Shown piece by piece: positions 17,470 through 26,535 of a stretch of 64,000 bases of DNA. Under the pieces are notes generated by a model that was not told the origin of the DNA, ran no database searches, and saw only the letters and a program-made list of their open reading frames with translations. The stretch is taken from the NCBI RefSeq assembly GCF_004761875.1, contig NZ_SJEY01000002.1, positions 186,001 through 250,000 on the forward strand, read 5' to 3'. Source of the DNA: Roseovarius aestuariivivens (GTDB lineage: Bacteria > Pseudomonadota > Alphaproteobacteria > Rhodobacterales > Rhodobacteraceae). Positions within the stretch are counted from its first letter, which is position 1. Every line of letters starts with the position of its first letter. Both the position numbers and the translations under genes were made by a program.

Positions 17470-18945
17470 TTAGCCCCAGTCGCGGCAGACGTATTTGATT
17501 TCCATGAACTCTTCCATGCCCTTTCTGGCGCCTTCGCGGCCAAGGCCGGATTGTTTGACCCCGCCGAAGGGGATGGGCGCGCCGGTGACCTTGGTGCGGT
17601 TGACCGCGACCATGCCGAATTGCAGCGCGCGCGTCATTCGGTAGATGCGGCGCGGATCCTGGCTGTGGACATAGGCGACGAGACCGAATTCGGTGTCGTT
17701 GGCGCGGGCTGTGACCTCTTCCTCGGTGTCGAAAGGCGTGATCGCGGCCACGGGGCCGAAGGTTTCCTCGTGCATGATCGCGGCCTCGTCCGGCACATCG
17801 GTAAGCACGGTCGGCTCGAAGAAAAGGGAGCCGAGCGCATGGCGTTTGCCTCCCAAGGCCAAGGTCGCGCCCTTGGCGATGGCGTCGGCGACATGCTCTT
17901 CCTGCTTGGCCACGGCGCGCTCGTGCATGAGCGGGCCGATATCGGGATCGTCCATCCCGCGCCCGATGGTCAGCTCGCGGGTGGCCTCGGTGAATTTCTG
18001 GCAGAAGGCCTCGTACACGGGACGCTCGACATAGATGCGGTTGGCACCAAGGCAGTCCTGACCGGAGGTGGCGAATTTGGCCTTGATCGTCTCTGTTACA
18101 GCCGAATCCAGGTCTGCGCCCTTGAAGACGATGACCGGGGCGTGGCCGCCCAGTTCCATGGTCAGCTTCTTCACCGTGTCGGCGGATTGCCGGTAGAGCA
18201 GACGGCCCACCTCGGTCGAACCGGTGAAGGAAAGCGCGCGCACGCGGGTGTCTTTCGTCCATGGCTCGACGACGGTCGGCGCATCGCCCGTCACGACGTT
18301 GAAGACGCCCGCCGGAAAACCCGCACGCTCGGCCAGTTCGGCCAACGCCAGGGCGGAAAACGGCGTTTCGGCGCTGGGGTGCGCGACTACGGTGCAGCCG
18401 GCGGCGAGGGCCGCGGCGGCCTTGCGCGTCAGCATGGCCGAGGGGAAGTTCCACGGCGTGATCAGGGCCACGACGCCCACGGGTTCGAGCCAAAGCTCGA
18501 CCTCGGCATCGGGCAGATGGCTGGTGACGCCCTCGATGTTCGGGCGCTTGGTTTCTTCGGCATAATACTCGACGAAACTTGCGGCATAGTCGATTTCGCC
18601 GCGCGCCTCGCTAAGCGGTTTACCCTGTTCCAGCACCATAATGCGTGCCAGATCTTCCTTGTGCGCAATCAGCAGATCGAACCAGCGGCGCAAGATCGCC
18701 GCGCGCTCCTGTGGCAGGGTCATGGACCAGCTTGCGAAGGCCTTTTGCGCGGAATCGACCGCCCCGCGGCTTTCGTCGGCGCCAAGGCTTGCGACCTCGC
18801 CGATCACGGCGCCATCGGCCGGGTTCGAGACCTTGATCACGTCGCCCGAGGCCGACGCACACCATTTGCCGCCGACATAGGAAAAGCTGCGGACAAGTCG
18901 GGTATCCTCGATATCGTGCCGGGTCATAACTGCTGAATCAAACAT
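17470..18945 (-). CDS. NAD(P)-dependent semialdehyde dehydrogenase (succinate-semialdehyde dehydrogenase type)
   Basis: A 491-residue aldehyde dehydrogenase. The catalytic pair is E264 (LTMELGGHAP) and C298 (TSGQDCLGANR), with the cofactor region ITPWNFPSAM and SFTGSTEVGR. It is closest in pattern to GabD. In ectoine catabolism the same position is held by ssd or doeC, which would oxidise aspartate semialdehyde; in polyamine catabolism it would oxidise succinate semialdehyde. It is followed by the aminotransferase with a 34-base gap. The start has AAAGGAGA upstream. Confidence 0.9.
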   Translation of the reverse strand: MFDSAVMTRHDIEDTRLVRSFSYVGGKWCASASGDVIKVSNPADGAVIGEVASLGADESRGAVDSAQKAFASWSMTLPQERAAILRRWFDLLIAHKEDLARIMVLEQGKPLSEARGEIDYAASFVEYYAEETKRPNIEGVTSHLPDAEVELWLEPVGVVALITPWNFPSAMLTRKAAAALAAGCTVVAHPSAETPFSALALAELAERAGFPAGVFNVVTGDAPTVVEPWTKDTRVRALSFTGSTEVGRLLYRQSADTVKKLTMELGGHAPVIVFKGADLDSAVTETIKAKFATSGQDCLGANRIYVERPVYEAFCQKFTEATRELTIGRGMDDPDIGPLMHERAVAKQEEHVADAIAKGATLALGGKRHALGSLFFEPTVLTDVPDEAAIMHEETFGPVAAITPFDTEEEVTARANDTEFGLVAYVHSQDPRRIYRMTRALQFGMVAVNRTKVTGAPIPFGGVKQSGLGREGARKGMEEFMEIKYVCRDWG

Positions 18946-19093
18946 GGGGGCGGTCTCCTTTCAGTTCAGGAAAATAGCCGCATTCGACAGAAGGTGAGGC
19001 TGTTCTTCTGTGCGGGATCAGAGGAAACATCTGTTATCAGGCGTTAAACAGAAGAATCTTCTGCAAGGCAGCATATGCACGCACTTGGGCGCG

Positions 19094-19585
19094 TCACTCC
19101 GCGCCGTCACGCCCGTGGATCAGTCGAAGTGGCGGCAACGTGAAGGGCTTGACCGGCTTGGTCACGATATAGGTGAAATACCGCGCCAGCCCGATCCGCG
19201 CCTCAAGCATCGCGTCCATCAGCCGTTGATAGGCGTCGATATCGGTGGTGACCACCTGCATGAGATAATCGAGCCCGCCGCCCAGCGCCCAGCAGGCGGT
19301 GACCTCGTCAAAGCGCTGCATGCTTGCCTCGAACGCCTGAAAGCTGGCCGGCGTATGGTCGTTCAGTTCCGCTACGACAAACACCGTCACATTGGGCCCG
19401 AGCTTTCGCAGGTTGATCGTGGCCTTGTAGCCCTCGATGATGCCCTCCTCTTCGAGCCGGCGCAGACGTTCCCAGCAGGGGCTGGCCGAAAGCCCCACAC
19501 GCTCGGCCAGCTGGGCCTTGGTGATCCGGCCGTTATCGGCCAGAACGCGCAGGATCTCGATATCGCGGTCATCAAGTTTGAGCAT
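19094..19585 (-). CDS. Lrp/AsnC-family transcriptional regulator
   Basis: A 163-residue feast/famine regulator with N-terminal helix-turn-helix (DNGRITKAQLAERVGLSASP) and a C-terminal RAM ligand domain. It begins three bases after the carbon-nitrogen hydrolase stop, so it belongs to the minus-strand operon. An asnC gene (doeX in Halomonas) is a standard member of ectoine degradation clusters, where it senses catabolic intermediates. It probably regulates this operon and the divergent doeA-like gene. Confidence 0.9.
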   Translation of the reverse strand: MLKLDDRDIEILRVLADNGRITKAQLAERVGLSASPCWERLRRLEEEGIIEGYKATINLRKLGPNVTVFVVAELNDHTPASFQAFEASMQRFDEVTACWALGGGLDYLMQVVTTDIDAYQRLMDAMLEARIGLARYFTYIVTKPVKPFTLPPLRLIHGRDGAE

Positions 19586-19588
19586 GAG

Positions 19589-20350
19589 TCAGAGACTTGA
19601 GCAATCGCGCAGGTAGGGCAAGCGGGATTGTGCGGATGCGACACTATCGCGGCTCAGATGGGCCGTGATCAGGGTATCGGCCCGATCGGTCTGCGCCACG
19701 ACGTTTCCCCAGGGATCGGCGATGCGGCTGCCACCGTAAAAGCCAAGGTCACCACAGCTGCCGGCGTGATCGGCATAGGCCAGCCAGACACCGTTTTCAA
19801 AGGCGCGCGTAGGGACGACATGTTCGGCCACCACGCCCCAATCCGCGCCCAGCGCGGTGGGCACGAGCACAAGCTGCGCCCCGCCAAGTGCCGCTTGCCG
19901 CAGGCTTTCGGGAAACTCGACCTCGTAGCAGATCAGGATTGCGATTTTCCAGCCGTTGACGTCAGCGAAGGTGACGGCGGGACCGCGCGCGAAGGTTTCG
20001 ACCTCGAAACTACCGGGCGAGGGCAGGCGTTTGCGATGGTTGGCGATCAGGTCGCCACTCGGGCCGATGAGAGCTGCGGAATTATAGAGCCGGTCCCCGG
20101 CGCGCTCGGGGTAGCCATAGCAGATGGCGCAGCAGGTCCGCCGCGCGAGATCGGCGATGGCGCGGGCAAAGGGGCCGTCGGTGGCCTCGGCGCGGTGCGC
20201 GAAATCCGCCTGCGCGTCGTAGCCCGTCAGGAAAAGCTCGGGGCAGAGCACAAGGTCGAGCGTGTGTCCGATCAGAGCCTGTTCCAGCGCAACAAGCCTT
20301 TTTTCAGGCGGAACCGGCGCGGCATCGCCCTGAAAGACCACGAGCTTCAT
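19589..20350 (-). CDS. Carbon-nitrogen hydrolase (nitrilase superfamily amidase)
   Basis: A 253-residue hydrolase with the full catalytic set E38 (LCPELFLTGY), K107 (NHRKRLPSPG) and C141 (ILICYEVEFPESL). Such enzymes cleave amides, N-carbamoyl compounds or nitriles. Its ATG overlaps the eutC stop (ATGA) and the AsnC gene follows at once, so it is an integral operon member. In described roseobacter ectoine clusters a zinc deacetylase gene (eutE/doeB) is expected around here and none is present, so this amidase may do the deacetylation step. That role is inference. Confidence 0.87.
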   Translation of the reverse strand: MKLVVFQGDAAPVPPEKRLVALEQALIGHTLDLVLCPELFLTGYDAQADFAHRAEATDGPFARAIADLARRTCCAICYGYPERAGDRLYNSAALIGPSGDLIANHRKRLPSPGSFEVETFARGPAVTFADVNGWKIAILICYEVEFPESLRQAALGGAQLVLVPTALGADWGVVAEHVVPTRAFENGVWLAYADHAGSCGDLGFYGGSRIADPWGNVVAQTDRADTLITAHLSRDSVASAQSRLPYLRDCSSL

Positions 20351-21339
20351 GCGGTGATGACCGTGCCCGCATCGCTGTGGCGCAGCCGTTCGAACACATG
20401 ACTGGCGATCGCTGTGTCCTGCGCGCCTGTGCCGGTCAGATCAGCAATGGTGATGTCCGTCTCGTGGCGCCGGCCCGGCGCCGCGCCGGAGATGACCTGC
20501 CCCAGTTCGGCGGGCGGTCCGCCCTGCCAGAGGCCGGCCTCGATGGCGCTGCGCAGCTCGCCCAGCTTCTCGGTCTGGCTGACCCGGTCGGCGACATAGA
20601 AATCGGCACGCGCCAGCGCGGCCGCCTCGATCTCGTTCTTGCCTTCCTGGTCGGAGCCAATCGCGGTGATATGCAGGCCCGGATGCAGCCAGTCGGCGCG
20701 CAGCACGGGCTCTCGCGCCGGCGTGGTGGTCACGACAAGCTGGCTTTGGGCGACAAGTTCGGCTGGATCAGAGACTGTTTTTACCTCGATATCGAGGGTT
20801 CGCGCCAGATCCGCGGCGCAGGCAGTGGTGCGGTCCGGATCCCGCCCCCAGACAAGACAGGTTGTAAACGGGCGCACGAGATGTGCCGCCTGCATCTGAA
20901 GACGGGCCTGCACCCCGGTGCCGATCACGCCTGCCACGTTCACGATTTCCGGCGCCAGATGCCGTGCGGCCACGGCCCCGGCGGCGGCGGTGCGAATGTC
21001 TGTCAGGTAGCCATTGTCGAGAAACAGAGCCTGTACCAGCCCGGTTTGGGCCGAGAAGAGAACCATCAGCCCGTTGAGTGAGGGCAGGCCGAGCTTGGGA
21101 TTGTCGAAAAACCCCGGGCTGACCTTGATCGCGAACCCGTCAAAGCCGGGGATATAGGCGGTCTTGACGTCGACCTCGCCATTGGCCTGCGGCAGGTCCA
21201 TCGACAGGATCGGCGGCATCACCACTTCGCCCCCGGCAAGCGCCGCAAAGGCGGATTCGATCACGTCGACAGTCTCAAGGTCGAGCTTTACGACCTCGCG
21301 CAGCTGGGCCTCGGTCAAAATACGAATATCATGCGCCAT
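20347..21339 (-). CDS. eutC: Ornithine cyclodeaminase-family protein, EutC type
   Basis: A 330-residue member of the ornithine cyclodeaminase/mu-crystallin family, with the NAD-binding region AGVIGTGVQARLQM and catalytic-region signature KVSPGFFDNP. Paired with eutB it matches EutC of ectoine/hydroxyectoine utilisation. The exact reaction of EutC is not firmly settled in my knowledge. It overlaps the reductase gene upstream by 11 bases and the hydrolase downstream by four, showing a tight operon. Confidence 0.85.
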   Translation of the reverse strand: MAHDIRILTEAQLREVVKLDLETVDVIESAFAALAGGEVVMPPILSMDLPQANGEVDVKTAYIPGFDGFAIKVSPGFFDNPKLGLPSLNGLMVLFSAQTGLVQALFLDNGYLTDIRTAAAGAVAARHLAPEIVNVAGVIGTGVQARLQMQAAHLVRPFTTCLVWGRDPDRTTACAADLARTLDIEVKTVSDPAELVAQSQLVVTTTPAREPVLRADWLHPGLHITAIGSDQEGKNEIEAAALARADFYVADRVSQTEKLGELRSAIEAGLWQGGPPAELGQVISGAAPGRRHETDITIADLTGTGAQDTAIASHVFERLRHSDAGTVITA

Positions 21340-21907
21340 GTGCCACCTGCCGTCCCAGTTCCCGCGCCTGTCCGAGCAGCGCGGCGTTGTTCATGACATC
21401 CTTGGCGTCGCGTACGCCGCAGGCGCGGAGCAGGTCGCGTTTTTCGAAACCAAGCTTTTCAAGCGCGGGCGCGTAGCCCGCGAGAAGATCGGCATAATGC
21501 GCCTCGTCCTCGCCCTGCGTCTGGATCAGGACCAGCCGCTTGCCCCGGCCCAGCCGGGAAGGTTCGTCCGAGGTAAGGTAATCCGGCTTCAGGAAGGAAA
21601 AGAACCGGTCGAAGGCCTGCTTCATGAGCCCTGTCATGTTGCAGAAATAGACCGGCGTCGCCATGACCAGCACGTCGGCCTCGCCGAGATCGGCCAGAAC
21701 AGGCACCATATCGTCGTCCAGACCGCAGAAATCTCCGCCGACCTTGCAGAAGCGGACATTCATGCATCCCTGAAACCGCAGGTCGCGCAGCGAATGGGTG
21801 CGCACGGTCGCGCCCTCGGCCTTGGCCGCGTCGCAGAACACCCGGGCGAGCGTGTCACTGTTGCCGCCCTCTCGCGGGCTTCCCAGAAGGCAAACAAGCT
21901 TGGTCAT
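21329..21907 (-). CDS. NADPH-dependent FMN reductase/flavodoxin-fold oxidoreductase
   Basis: A 192-residue flavodoxin-like protein: N-terminal LLGSPREGGNSDTLA binds the FMN phosphate, ATPVYFCNMTGLMKQAFDRF is the second flavin-contacting segment. It resembles NAD(P)H-dependent FMN reductases and iron-sulfur flavoproteins; three cysteines occur in the GCMNVRFCKVGGDFC stretch. Its ATG overlaps the eutB stop by four bases. In the better-known ectoine clusters this spot is not held by a flavoprotein, so its role here is open. An oxidative step on the substrate is one guess. Confidence 0.8.
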   Translation of the reverse strand: MTKLVCLLGSPREGGNSDTLARVFCDAAKAEGATVRTHSLRDLRFQGCMNVRFCKVGGDFCGLDDDMVPVLADLGEADVLVMATPVYFCNMTGLMKQAFDRFFSFLKPDYLTSDEPSRLGRGKRLVLIQTQGEDEAHYADLLAGYAPALEKLGFEKRDLLRACGVRDAKDVMNNAALLGQARELGRQVAHGA

Positions 21908-22911
21908 GCTGCTCTCCTGTAGGGGCGGCCCTCGATCACCAGATCGCCCAGCTGCACGGACTGGCCGGTGACGATACGCGTGAAGATCTCCATGTCGAGA
22001 TTGCGGCCCGTGACGATGGTGGCGGTAGGGCCGGTAGGTGTGACCTTGCCCGAGAGCATCGCCGCAAGGCCGACGACGCAGGCGCCCTCGGCGACGATCC
22101 GGTCTTCGTAATAGAGTACCTGCATCGCGTGATAGATCTGATCCTCGGAGACGAGCACGATCTCGTCCAGAAGATCGCGGCACATCGGGAAGCTGAGTCG
22201 GTTCGACAGCCCGATTCCCCCGCCAAGGCTGTCGGCGAGCGAGGGCACTTCCTCGACCTCGACGGGCCTGCCGGCGCGCAGGCTTTCGTACATCGCGGCC
22301 CCCCGATCCATCGAAATGCCAATGACGCGGACGCCCGGGTTGATGGACTTTGCCGCCAGGGCCACGCCGGCGGCCAGCCCCCCGCCGGACAAGGGCACCA
22401 AAAGCGTCTCTATATCGGGCCGTTTGGCCAGAATTTCCAACCCGATTGTGCCTTGCCCGGAGATGACGCGCGGATCGTCGAACGGCGAGATTTCGACCAA
22501 GCCCTCCTCCGCGACGAGCCTTTCGGCCTCGGCCTGGGCGTCGTCTTGGCTTTGCCCGACGATCCGAACCTCGGCGCCCAGCGCGCGGATGCCATCGACC
22601 TTGGCCTGGGGCACCAGATTCGACATGCAGATCACCGCGCGCAGGCCGCGCGCCCGTGCCGCGAAGGCAACGCCGCGCCCATGATTTCCGGTCGAGCAAC
22701 AGGTCACGCCGGATGCGCCTTCGAGTGCGGCGACCGCGTTCAGCGCGCCGCGCAGCTTGAAGGCGCCGATGGGCTGCATGTTTTCCAGTTTCAGCAGGAA
22801 ATCGGCCCCGATTCGGCCAGACATGAACACCGAAGGCACCAGCGGCGTGGCATCTGCCACGCCACGAATGCGCCGCGCCGCGGCGAAGATATCTGCCAGC
22901 GTCGGTAACAT
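21904..22911 (-). CDS. eutB: Threonine dehydratase-like PLP enzyme, EutB type
   Basis: A 335-residue fold-type II PLP enzyme. The lysine is K52 in PIGAFKLRGALNA, the phosphate-binding glycine loop is PLSGGGLAAGV, and CCSTGNHGRGVAFAA is the substrate asparagine loop. With eutC next door it fits EutB, the hydroxyectoine-utilisation dehydratase. The C-terminal DMEIFTRIVTGQSVQLGD agrees with EutB proteins as I remember them. It is first in the minus-strand operon and is divergent from the doeA-like gene across 152 bp, so the two probably share a control region. Confidence 0.85.
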   Translation of the reverse strand: MLPTLADIFAAARRIRGVADATPLVPSVFMSGRIGADFLLKLENMQPIGAFKLRGALNAVAALEGASGVTCCSTGNHGRGVAFAARARGLRAVICMSNLVPQAKVDGIRALGAEVRIVGQSQDDAQAEAERLVAEEGLVEISPFDDPRVISGQGTIGLEILAKRPDIETLLVPLSGGGLAAGVALAAKSINPGVRVIGISMDRGAAMYESLRAGRPVEVEEVPSLADSLGGGIGLSNRLSFPMCRDLLDEIVLVSEDQIYHAMQVLYYEDRIVAEGACVVGLAAMLSGKVTPTGPTATIVTGRNLDMEIFTRIVTGQSVQLGDLVIEGRPYRRAA

Positions 22912-23063
22912 GTCGTCCTCCCGTTGGCGCCTATGATGTTTTTTTGAGCCGGAAGGTCAACACTTTAGACAAGATCGCAATAACGACGTGCACTGCCGCA
23001 TACGATCGGTCATGGTCGCTGCGTCTCATGCGAGAGACACGAAGACAACTGGAGGCACCCACC

Positions 23064-24248
23064 ATGAACCTCAAGAACCTGCCATTCTCCGATGCCGAGT
23101 ACGAGCGTCGCATCGCGCTGACACGCGCGGCCATGCAGCGCGCGGGCATCGAGCTTTTGTTCATCACCGACCCGTCGAACCAGAACTGGCTGACGGGGTA
23201 TGACGGCTGGTCTTTTTACGTGCATCAGGGCGTCATGCTGCCGCTCAACGGCGATCCGGTCTGGTGGGGCCGATACATGGACATGCTGGGCGGTCGGCGT
23301 ACCTGCTGGATGAGTGAGGAAAATATCGTCGGCTACGCGGATAATTACGTGCAGTCCACGGTGCGCCACCCCATGCAGGACCTGGCCGAGCGCATTCGTG
23401 AGATGGGCCTTGAGAAGGCGCAGATCGGCGTGGAAATGGAAAACTACTATTACTCCGCCAAGGCCCATGACGTTCTGACGGGAGAATTGCCCGATGCGAC
23501 CTTTATGGACGCCACGGCGCTGGTGAACTGGCAGCGGATCGTGAAATCCGAAGAAGAGATCGCGTTCATCCGCAAGGCTGCGAAGATTTCAGAGAAGGTC
23601 GTGCAGACCGCCATCGACCGTGCGGAGCCGGGCCTGCCGAAGAACAAGCTTGTGGCCGATATCATGCATGCGGGTATTTCCGGCGTAGATGATATCTGGG
23701 GCGATTATCCGGCCATCGTACCGCTGACCCCCTCGGGCCTTGATGCCACCGCCGCGCATCTGACGTGGAACGGTCAGCCGATGCGCACGGGCGAGGCGAC
23801 GTTCTTTGAATTGTCGGGCTGTTATCACCGCTATCACGCGCCGCTCTGCCGGACGGTCTATCTGGGCCAGCCGCCGCGCGAGATGCTGGAGGCAGAGAAG
23901 GCGCAGGTCGAGGGGATCGAGGCCGGGCTGAATGCCGCACGTGCAGGCAACCGGACCTGCGATATCGCCATCGCCTTTTACAAGGTTCTGGAGAAATACG
24001 GGATCCAGCGCGAAGGGCGCTGCGGCTATCCCATCGGGCTGAGCTATCCGCCCGACTGGGGCGAGCGCACCGCGTCGATCCGAACCGAGGACCAGACCCT
24101 GTTGGAGCCCGGCATGACGTTCCACTTCATGCCGGCGCTCTGGATGGAATCCTGGGGCCTGGAGACGACCGAAACCATCCTCATCAAGGAGGACGGTCCG
24201 GCCGAGGCGCTGTGCGACATGCCGCGCAAGCTTTTCATCAAGGACTGA
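23064..24248 (+). CDS. doeA: M24-family ectoine hydrolase (DoeA/EutD type)
   Basis: A 394-residue creatinase/aminopeptidase-fold hydrolase. The N-terminal domain has LFITDPSNQNWLTGYDGWSF and the C-terminal pita-bread domain follows from about residue 165. As in creatinase, the usual M24 metal ligands look replaced (for example GYPIGLS where GHGIG is common), so metal-free catalysis is likely. DoeA opens the ring of ectoine to N-acetyl-diaminobutyrate. The ATG at 23064 has CTGGAGG upstream and gives the family length; a frame from 22944 is too long. Divergent from eutB. Confidence 0.87.
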   Translation: MNLKNLPFSDAEYERRIALTRAAMQRAGIELLFITDPSNQNWLTGYDGWSFYVHQGVMLPLNGDPVWWGRYMDMLGGRRTCWMSEENIVGYADNYVQSTVRHPMQDLAERIREMGLEKAQIGVEMENYYYSAKAHDVLTGELPDATFMDATALVNWQRIVKSEEEIAFIRKAAKISEKVVQTAIDRAEPGLPKNKLVADIMHAGISGVDDIWGDYPAIVPLTPSGLDATAAHLTWNGQPMRTGEATFFELSGCYHRYHAPLCRTVYLGQPPREMLEAEKAQVEGIEAGLNAARAGNRTCDIAIAFYKVLEKYGIQREGRCGYPIGLSYPPDWGERTASIRTEDQTLLEPGMTFHFMPALWMESWGLETTETILIKEDGPAEALCDMPRKLFIKD

Positions 24249-24254
24249 ACCGCG

Positions 24255-25652
24255 TCAGCTGGCCGCTTTCATCAGGCCCTTGTCGTTCAGTTCGGCATGG
24301 GCACGGTCGAGCGCTGTCCAGGCGCGTTCGACCAGCGTGTCGATCTCGGCCTTGGTGATGACCAGCGGCGGCGAGATCACCATGCGGTCGCCGACGTGGC
24401 GCATCACGAGGTTGTTGCCGAAACACTGTTCCCGGCAGATGAGACCCGCCGTCCCGGTTTCGGCGGCGAATTGCGCGCGGCTGGCCTTGTGCGGCGTGAG
24501 CGCGATAGAGCCTAACATGCCGCATGTCACCGCCTCGCCCACCAGCGGATGCTCGGCGAGCGTCGCCCATTTCTCGGCCAGATAGGGCGCGGTGCCGGTG
24601 GCGGCGCGCGTCACGATCTCTTCTTCCTGAAGGATCCGAAGGTTTTCGAGCGCGACCGCGCAGGCGACCGGATGGCCCGAATAGGTATAACCGTGACTGA
24701 AATCGACCCCGCTCAGGACATCGGCCACCTCGTCGTTGACGATGGACCCGCCGATCGGCTGGTAGCCCGAACTGAGACCCTTGGCGACGGTCATGATATG
24801 CGGACGGATCCCGAGCGTTTCGGACCCGAACCAGTTGCCGGTGCGCCCGAAGCCGCAGATGACCTCGTCGGCGATAAGCAGGATATCATGCTCGTCGCAG
24901 ATACGCTGAATCTCGGGCCAGTAGCTGTCGGGCGGGATGATGACGCCGCCCGCGCCCTGAATCGGCTCGCCGATGAAGGCCGCGACGTTGTCGGCCCCAA
25001 GTTCCATGATCTTTTCCTCAAGCTGGCGCGCGCGGGCCTTGCCGAAGTCCTGCGGATCGCTGTCGCCACCTTCGCCATACCAATAGGGCTGGTCGATATG
25101 ATGGATATCGGGAATGGGCATGCCGCCCTGCGCGTGCATCGCGGCCATGCCGCCAAGGCTGGCACTGCCCATGCTTGAGCCGTGATAGGCATTCTTGCGG
25201 CTGATGATCGCGCGCTTCGACGCTTTGCCTTTCGCCTCCCAATAGGTGCGGGCGAGCCGGATATTCGTATCGTTCGCCTCGGACCCGGAACTGGCGAAGA
25301 AGACATGGTTCAGATCGTGCGGCGTCAGGCTTGCGAGACGTTCGGCCAGGGCGATTGCGGGCACGTGCGTGGTCTGGAAGAAGGTGTTGTAGTAGGGCAG
25401 TTCCTTCATCTGCCGGGCCGCCGCCTCGGCCAGTTCCTCGCGCCCGTAGCCGATATTGACACACCAGAGCCCCGCCATCGCGTCGAGATAGTCGTTGCCG
25501 TCGCTGTCTGTCAGCGTCACGCCCTTGGCCCGCGTGATCACGCGCACACCCTTCTTGCCGAGGTCGTGTCCGTGGGTGAAGGGATGCAGGTGATGGGCCG
25601 CGTCCAGCTTTTGCAGCTCGGCGGTGGGCATGTGGTTGGTGATCAGGCTCAT
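24255..25652 (-). CDS. Class III aminotransferase (second copy in the locus)
   Basis: A 465-residue omega-aminotransferase-type protein distinct from the one at 16065. PLP residues are D262 (LLIADEVICGFGRTGN) and K291 (MTVAKGLSSGYQPIGG). The pattern is close to putrescine- or beta-alanine-pyruvate aminotransferases (SpuC-like). Start at 25652 is chosen for its AAAGGA site. It is convergent with the doeA-like gene and downstream of the GntR gene, with a candidate GntR operator in its promoter. It likely removes an amino group from the compound imported by the 26590-30572 transporter. Confidence 0.85.
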   Translation of the reverse strand: MSLITNHMPTAELQKLDAAHHLHPFTHGHDLGKKGVRVITRAKGVTLTDSDGNDYLDAMAGLWCVNIGYGREELAEAAARQMKELPYYNTFFQTTHVPAIALAERLASLTPHDLNHVFFASSGSEANDTNIRLARTYWEAKGKASKRAIISRKNAYHGSSMGSASLGGMAAMHAQGGMPIPDIHHIDQPYWYGEGGDSDPQDFGKARARQLEEKIMELGADNVAAFIGEPIQGAGGVIIPPDSYWPEIQRICDEHDILLIADEVICGFGRTGNWFGSETLGIRPHIMTVAKGLSSGYQPIGGSIVNDEVADVLSGVDFSHGYTYSGHPVACAVALENLRILQEEEIVTRAATGTAPYLAEKWATLAEHPLVGEAVTCGMLGSIALTPHKASRAQFAAETGTAGLICREQCFGNNLVMRHVGDRMVISPPLVITKAEIDTLVERAWTALDRAHAELNDKGLMKAAS

Positions 25653-25680
25653 GGCGCGTCCTTTCACGTGAGAAGGTGCA

Positions 25681-25709
25681 AAAGCCCCGCGGCGAGGCCA
25701 GCGGGGTGC
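25681..25709 (-). terminator. Possible terminator after the GntR gene
   Basis: CCCCGC and GCGGGG arms (about 25684-25689 and 25701-25706) form a GC-rich hairpin followed on the minus strand by CTTTTG. It lies 40 bases beyond the GntR stop and inside the 5' leader of the aminotransferase gene, so it may end the GntR transcript or attenuate into the next gene. Confidence 0.4.
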
Positions 25710-25717
25710 GGAATCAG

Positions 25718-25733
25718 AATATGATCAAATTAT
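25718..25733. promoter_or_regulatory. Candidate GntR operator, site A
   Basis: The sequence AATATGATCAAATTAT contains TGATCA flanked by AT pairs, 70 bases upstream of the second aminotransferase start. It matches site B upstream of the PotF-type gene (ATTTGATCAAAT at 26536-26547). Both flank the GntR gene. Confidence 0.45.
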
Positions 25734-25748
25734 CGGAAGTCAATCGAA

Positions 25749-26444
25749 TCAGGACGAACCTGCGTCCTGCTCGAGCGACTGGCGCACCTGCTCCATGCCC
25801 TGGATCACATCTTCGCGGATGGCCTGTGCGGCGGCCTCGGCATCGCGGTCGCGCATGGCGCGCAGGGCGGCCTTGTGCTTGTCCGGAAGGTTGAGTGTGC
25901 CCATCCGCCCGCAGACAACCCGCAGCGAAGGCCCGAATCGCAGCCAGAGCCCGTCGGCGAGATCGGCCAGAATAGGAGACGCGGCAAGACGGTAGATCTC
26001 GGCGTGGAAGCGGTAGTTCTGTTCGAGATAGACGCGCAGATCGCCGCCGGCGATCGCGGCGTCGAGCTTGGTATCCAGCGACTCGAGCCGGGCCACGTCA
26101 GCGGGCGTGGCCCGGTCGGTTGCCCGCACGGCCAGATGCGGATCAAGCCACTGGCGCGCAATAATAAGTTCGCCAACATGTTCCGCCGTCAGCCGCGGAA
26201 CGCTGACCCGGCGGTTGCCCTGAAATTCCAGCGCACCATTAGAGGTCAGGCGACGGATCGCCTCGCGCACGGGGGTCATACCGGCATTCAGACGCTCGGC
26301 CAGCCCGTTGATCGTCACGGCCTGACCCGGCGCCAGATCGCCAAACAGGATGAGGTCGCGCAGCGCGCGATAGATCACCTCGTGTGCCGGCGGGCCGGGC
26401 GCGTCAGCCGTGCGCGTGCCGAATTTCTGTGCGGCGTTCGTCAT
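25749..26444 (-). CDS. GntR-family (FadR/FCD type) transcriptional regulator
   Basis: A 231-residue regulator with an N-terminal winged helix (HEVIYRALRDLILFGDLAPG, then ERLNAGMTPVREAIRRL) and an all-helical FCD ligand-binding domain (RFHAEIYRLAASP). It is not the MocR-type EnuR regulator known from roseobacter ectoine genes. The ATG at 26444 has an AAGGA site; a longer frame begins at 26510. It is divergent from the PotF-like gene and upstream of the second aminotransferase, with similar palindromes in front of each, so it probably controls both. Confidence 0.88.
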   Translation of the reverse strand: MTNAAQKFGTRTADAPGPPAHEVIYRALRDLILFGDLAPGQAVTINGLAERLNAGMTPVREAIRRLTSNGALEFQGNRRVSVPRLTAEHVGELIIARQWLDPHLAVRATDRATPADVARLESLDTKLDAAIAGGDLRVYLEQNYRFHAEIYRLAASPILADLADGLWLRFGPSLRVVCGRMGTLNLPDKHKAALRAMRDRDAEAAAQAIREDVIQGMEQVRQSLEQDAGSS

Positions 26445-26535
26445 TTCATAAGTTCCTTGCACCCTATCGCTGTCATCCGGCTTGCCACTACGCCGACCGC
26501 GTGAAAGCATTTAGCATATTGCGGCGAGTGACAAT

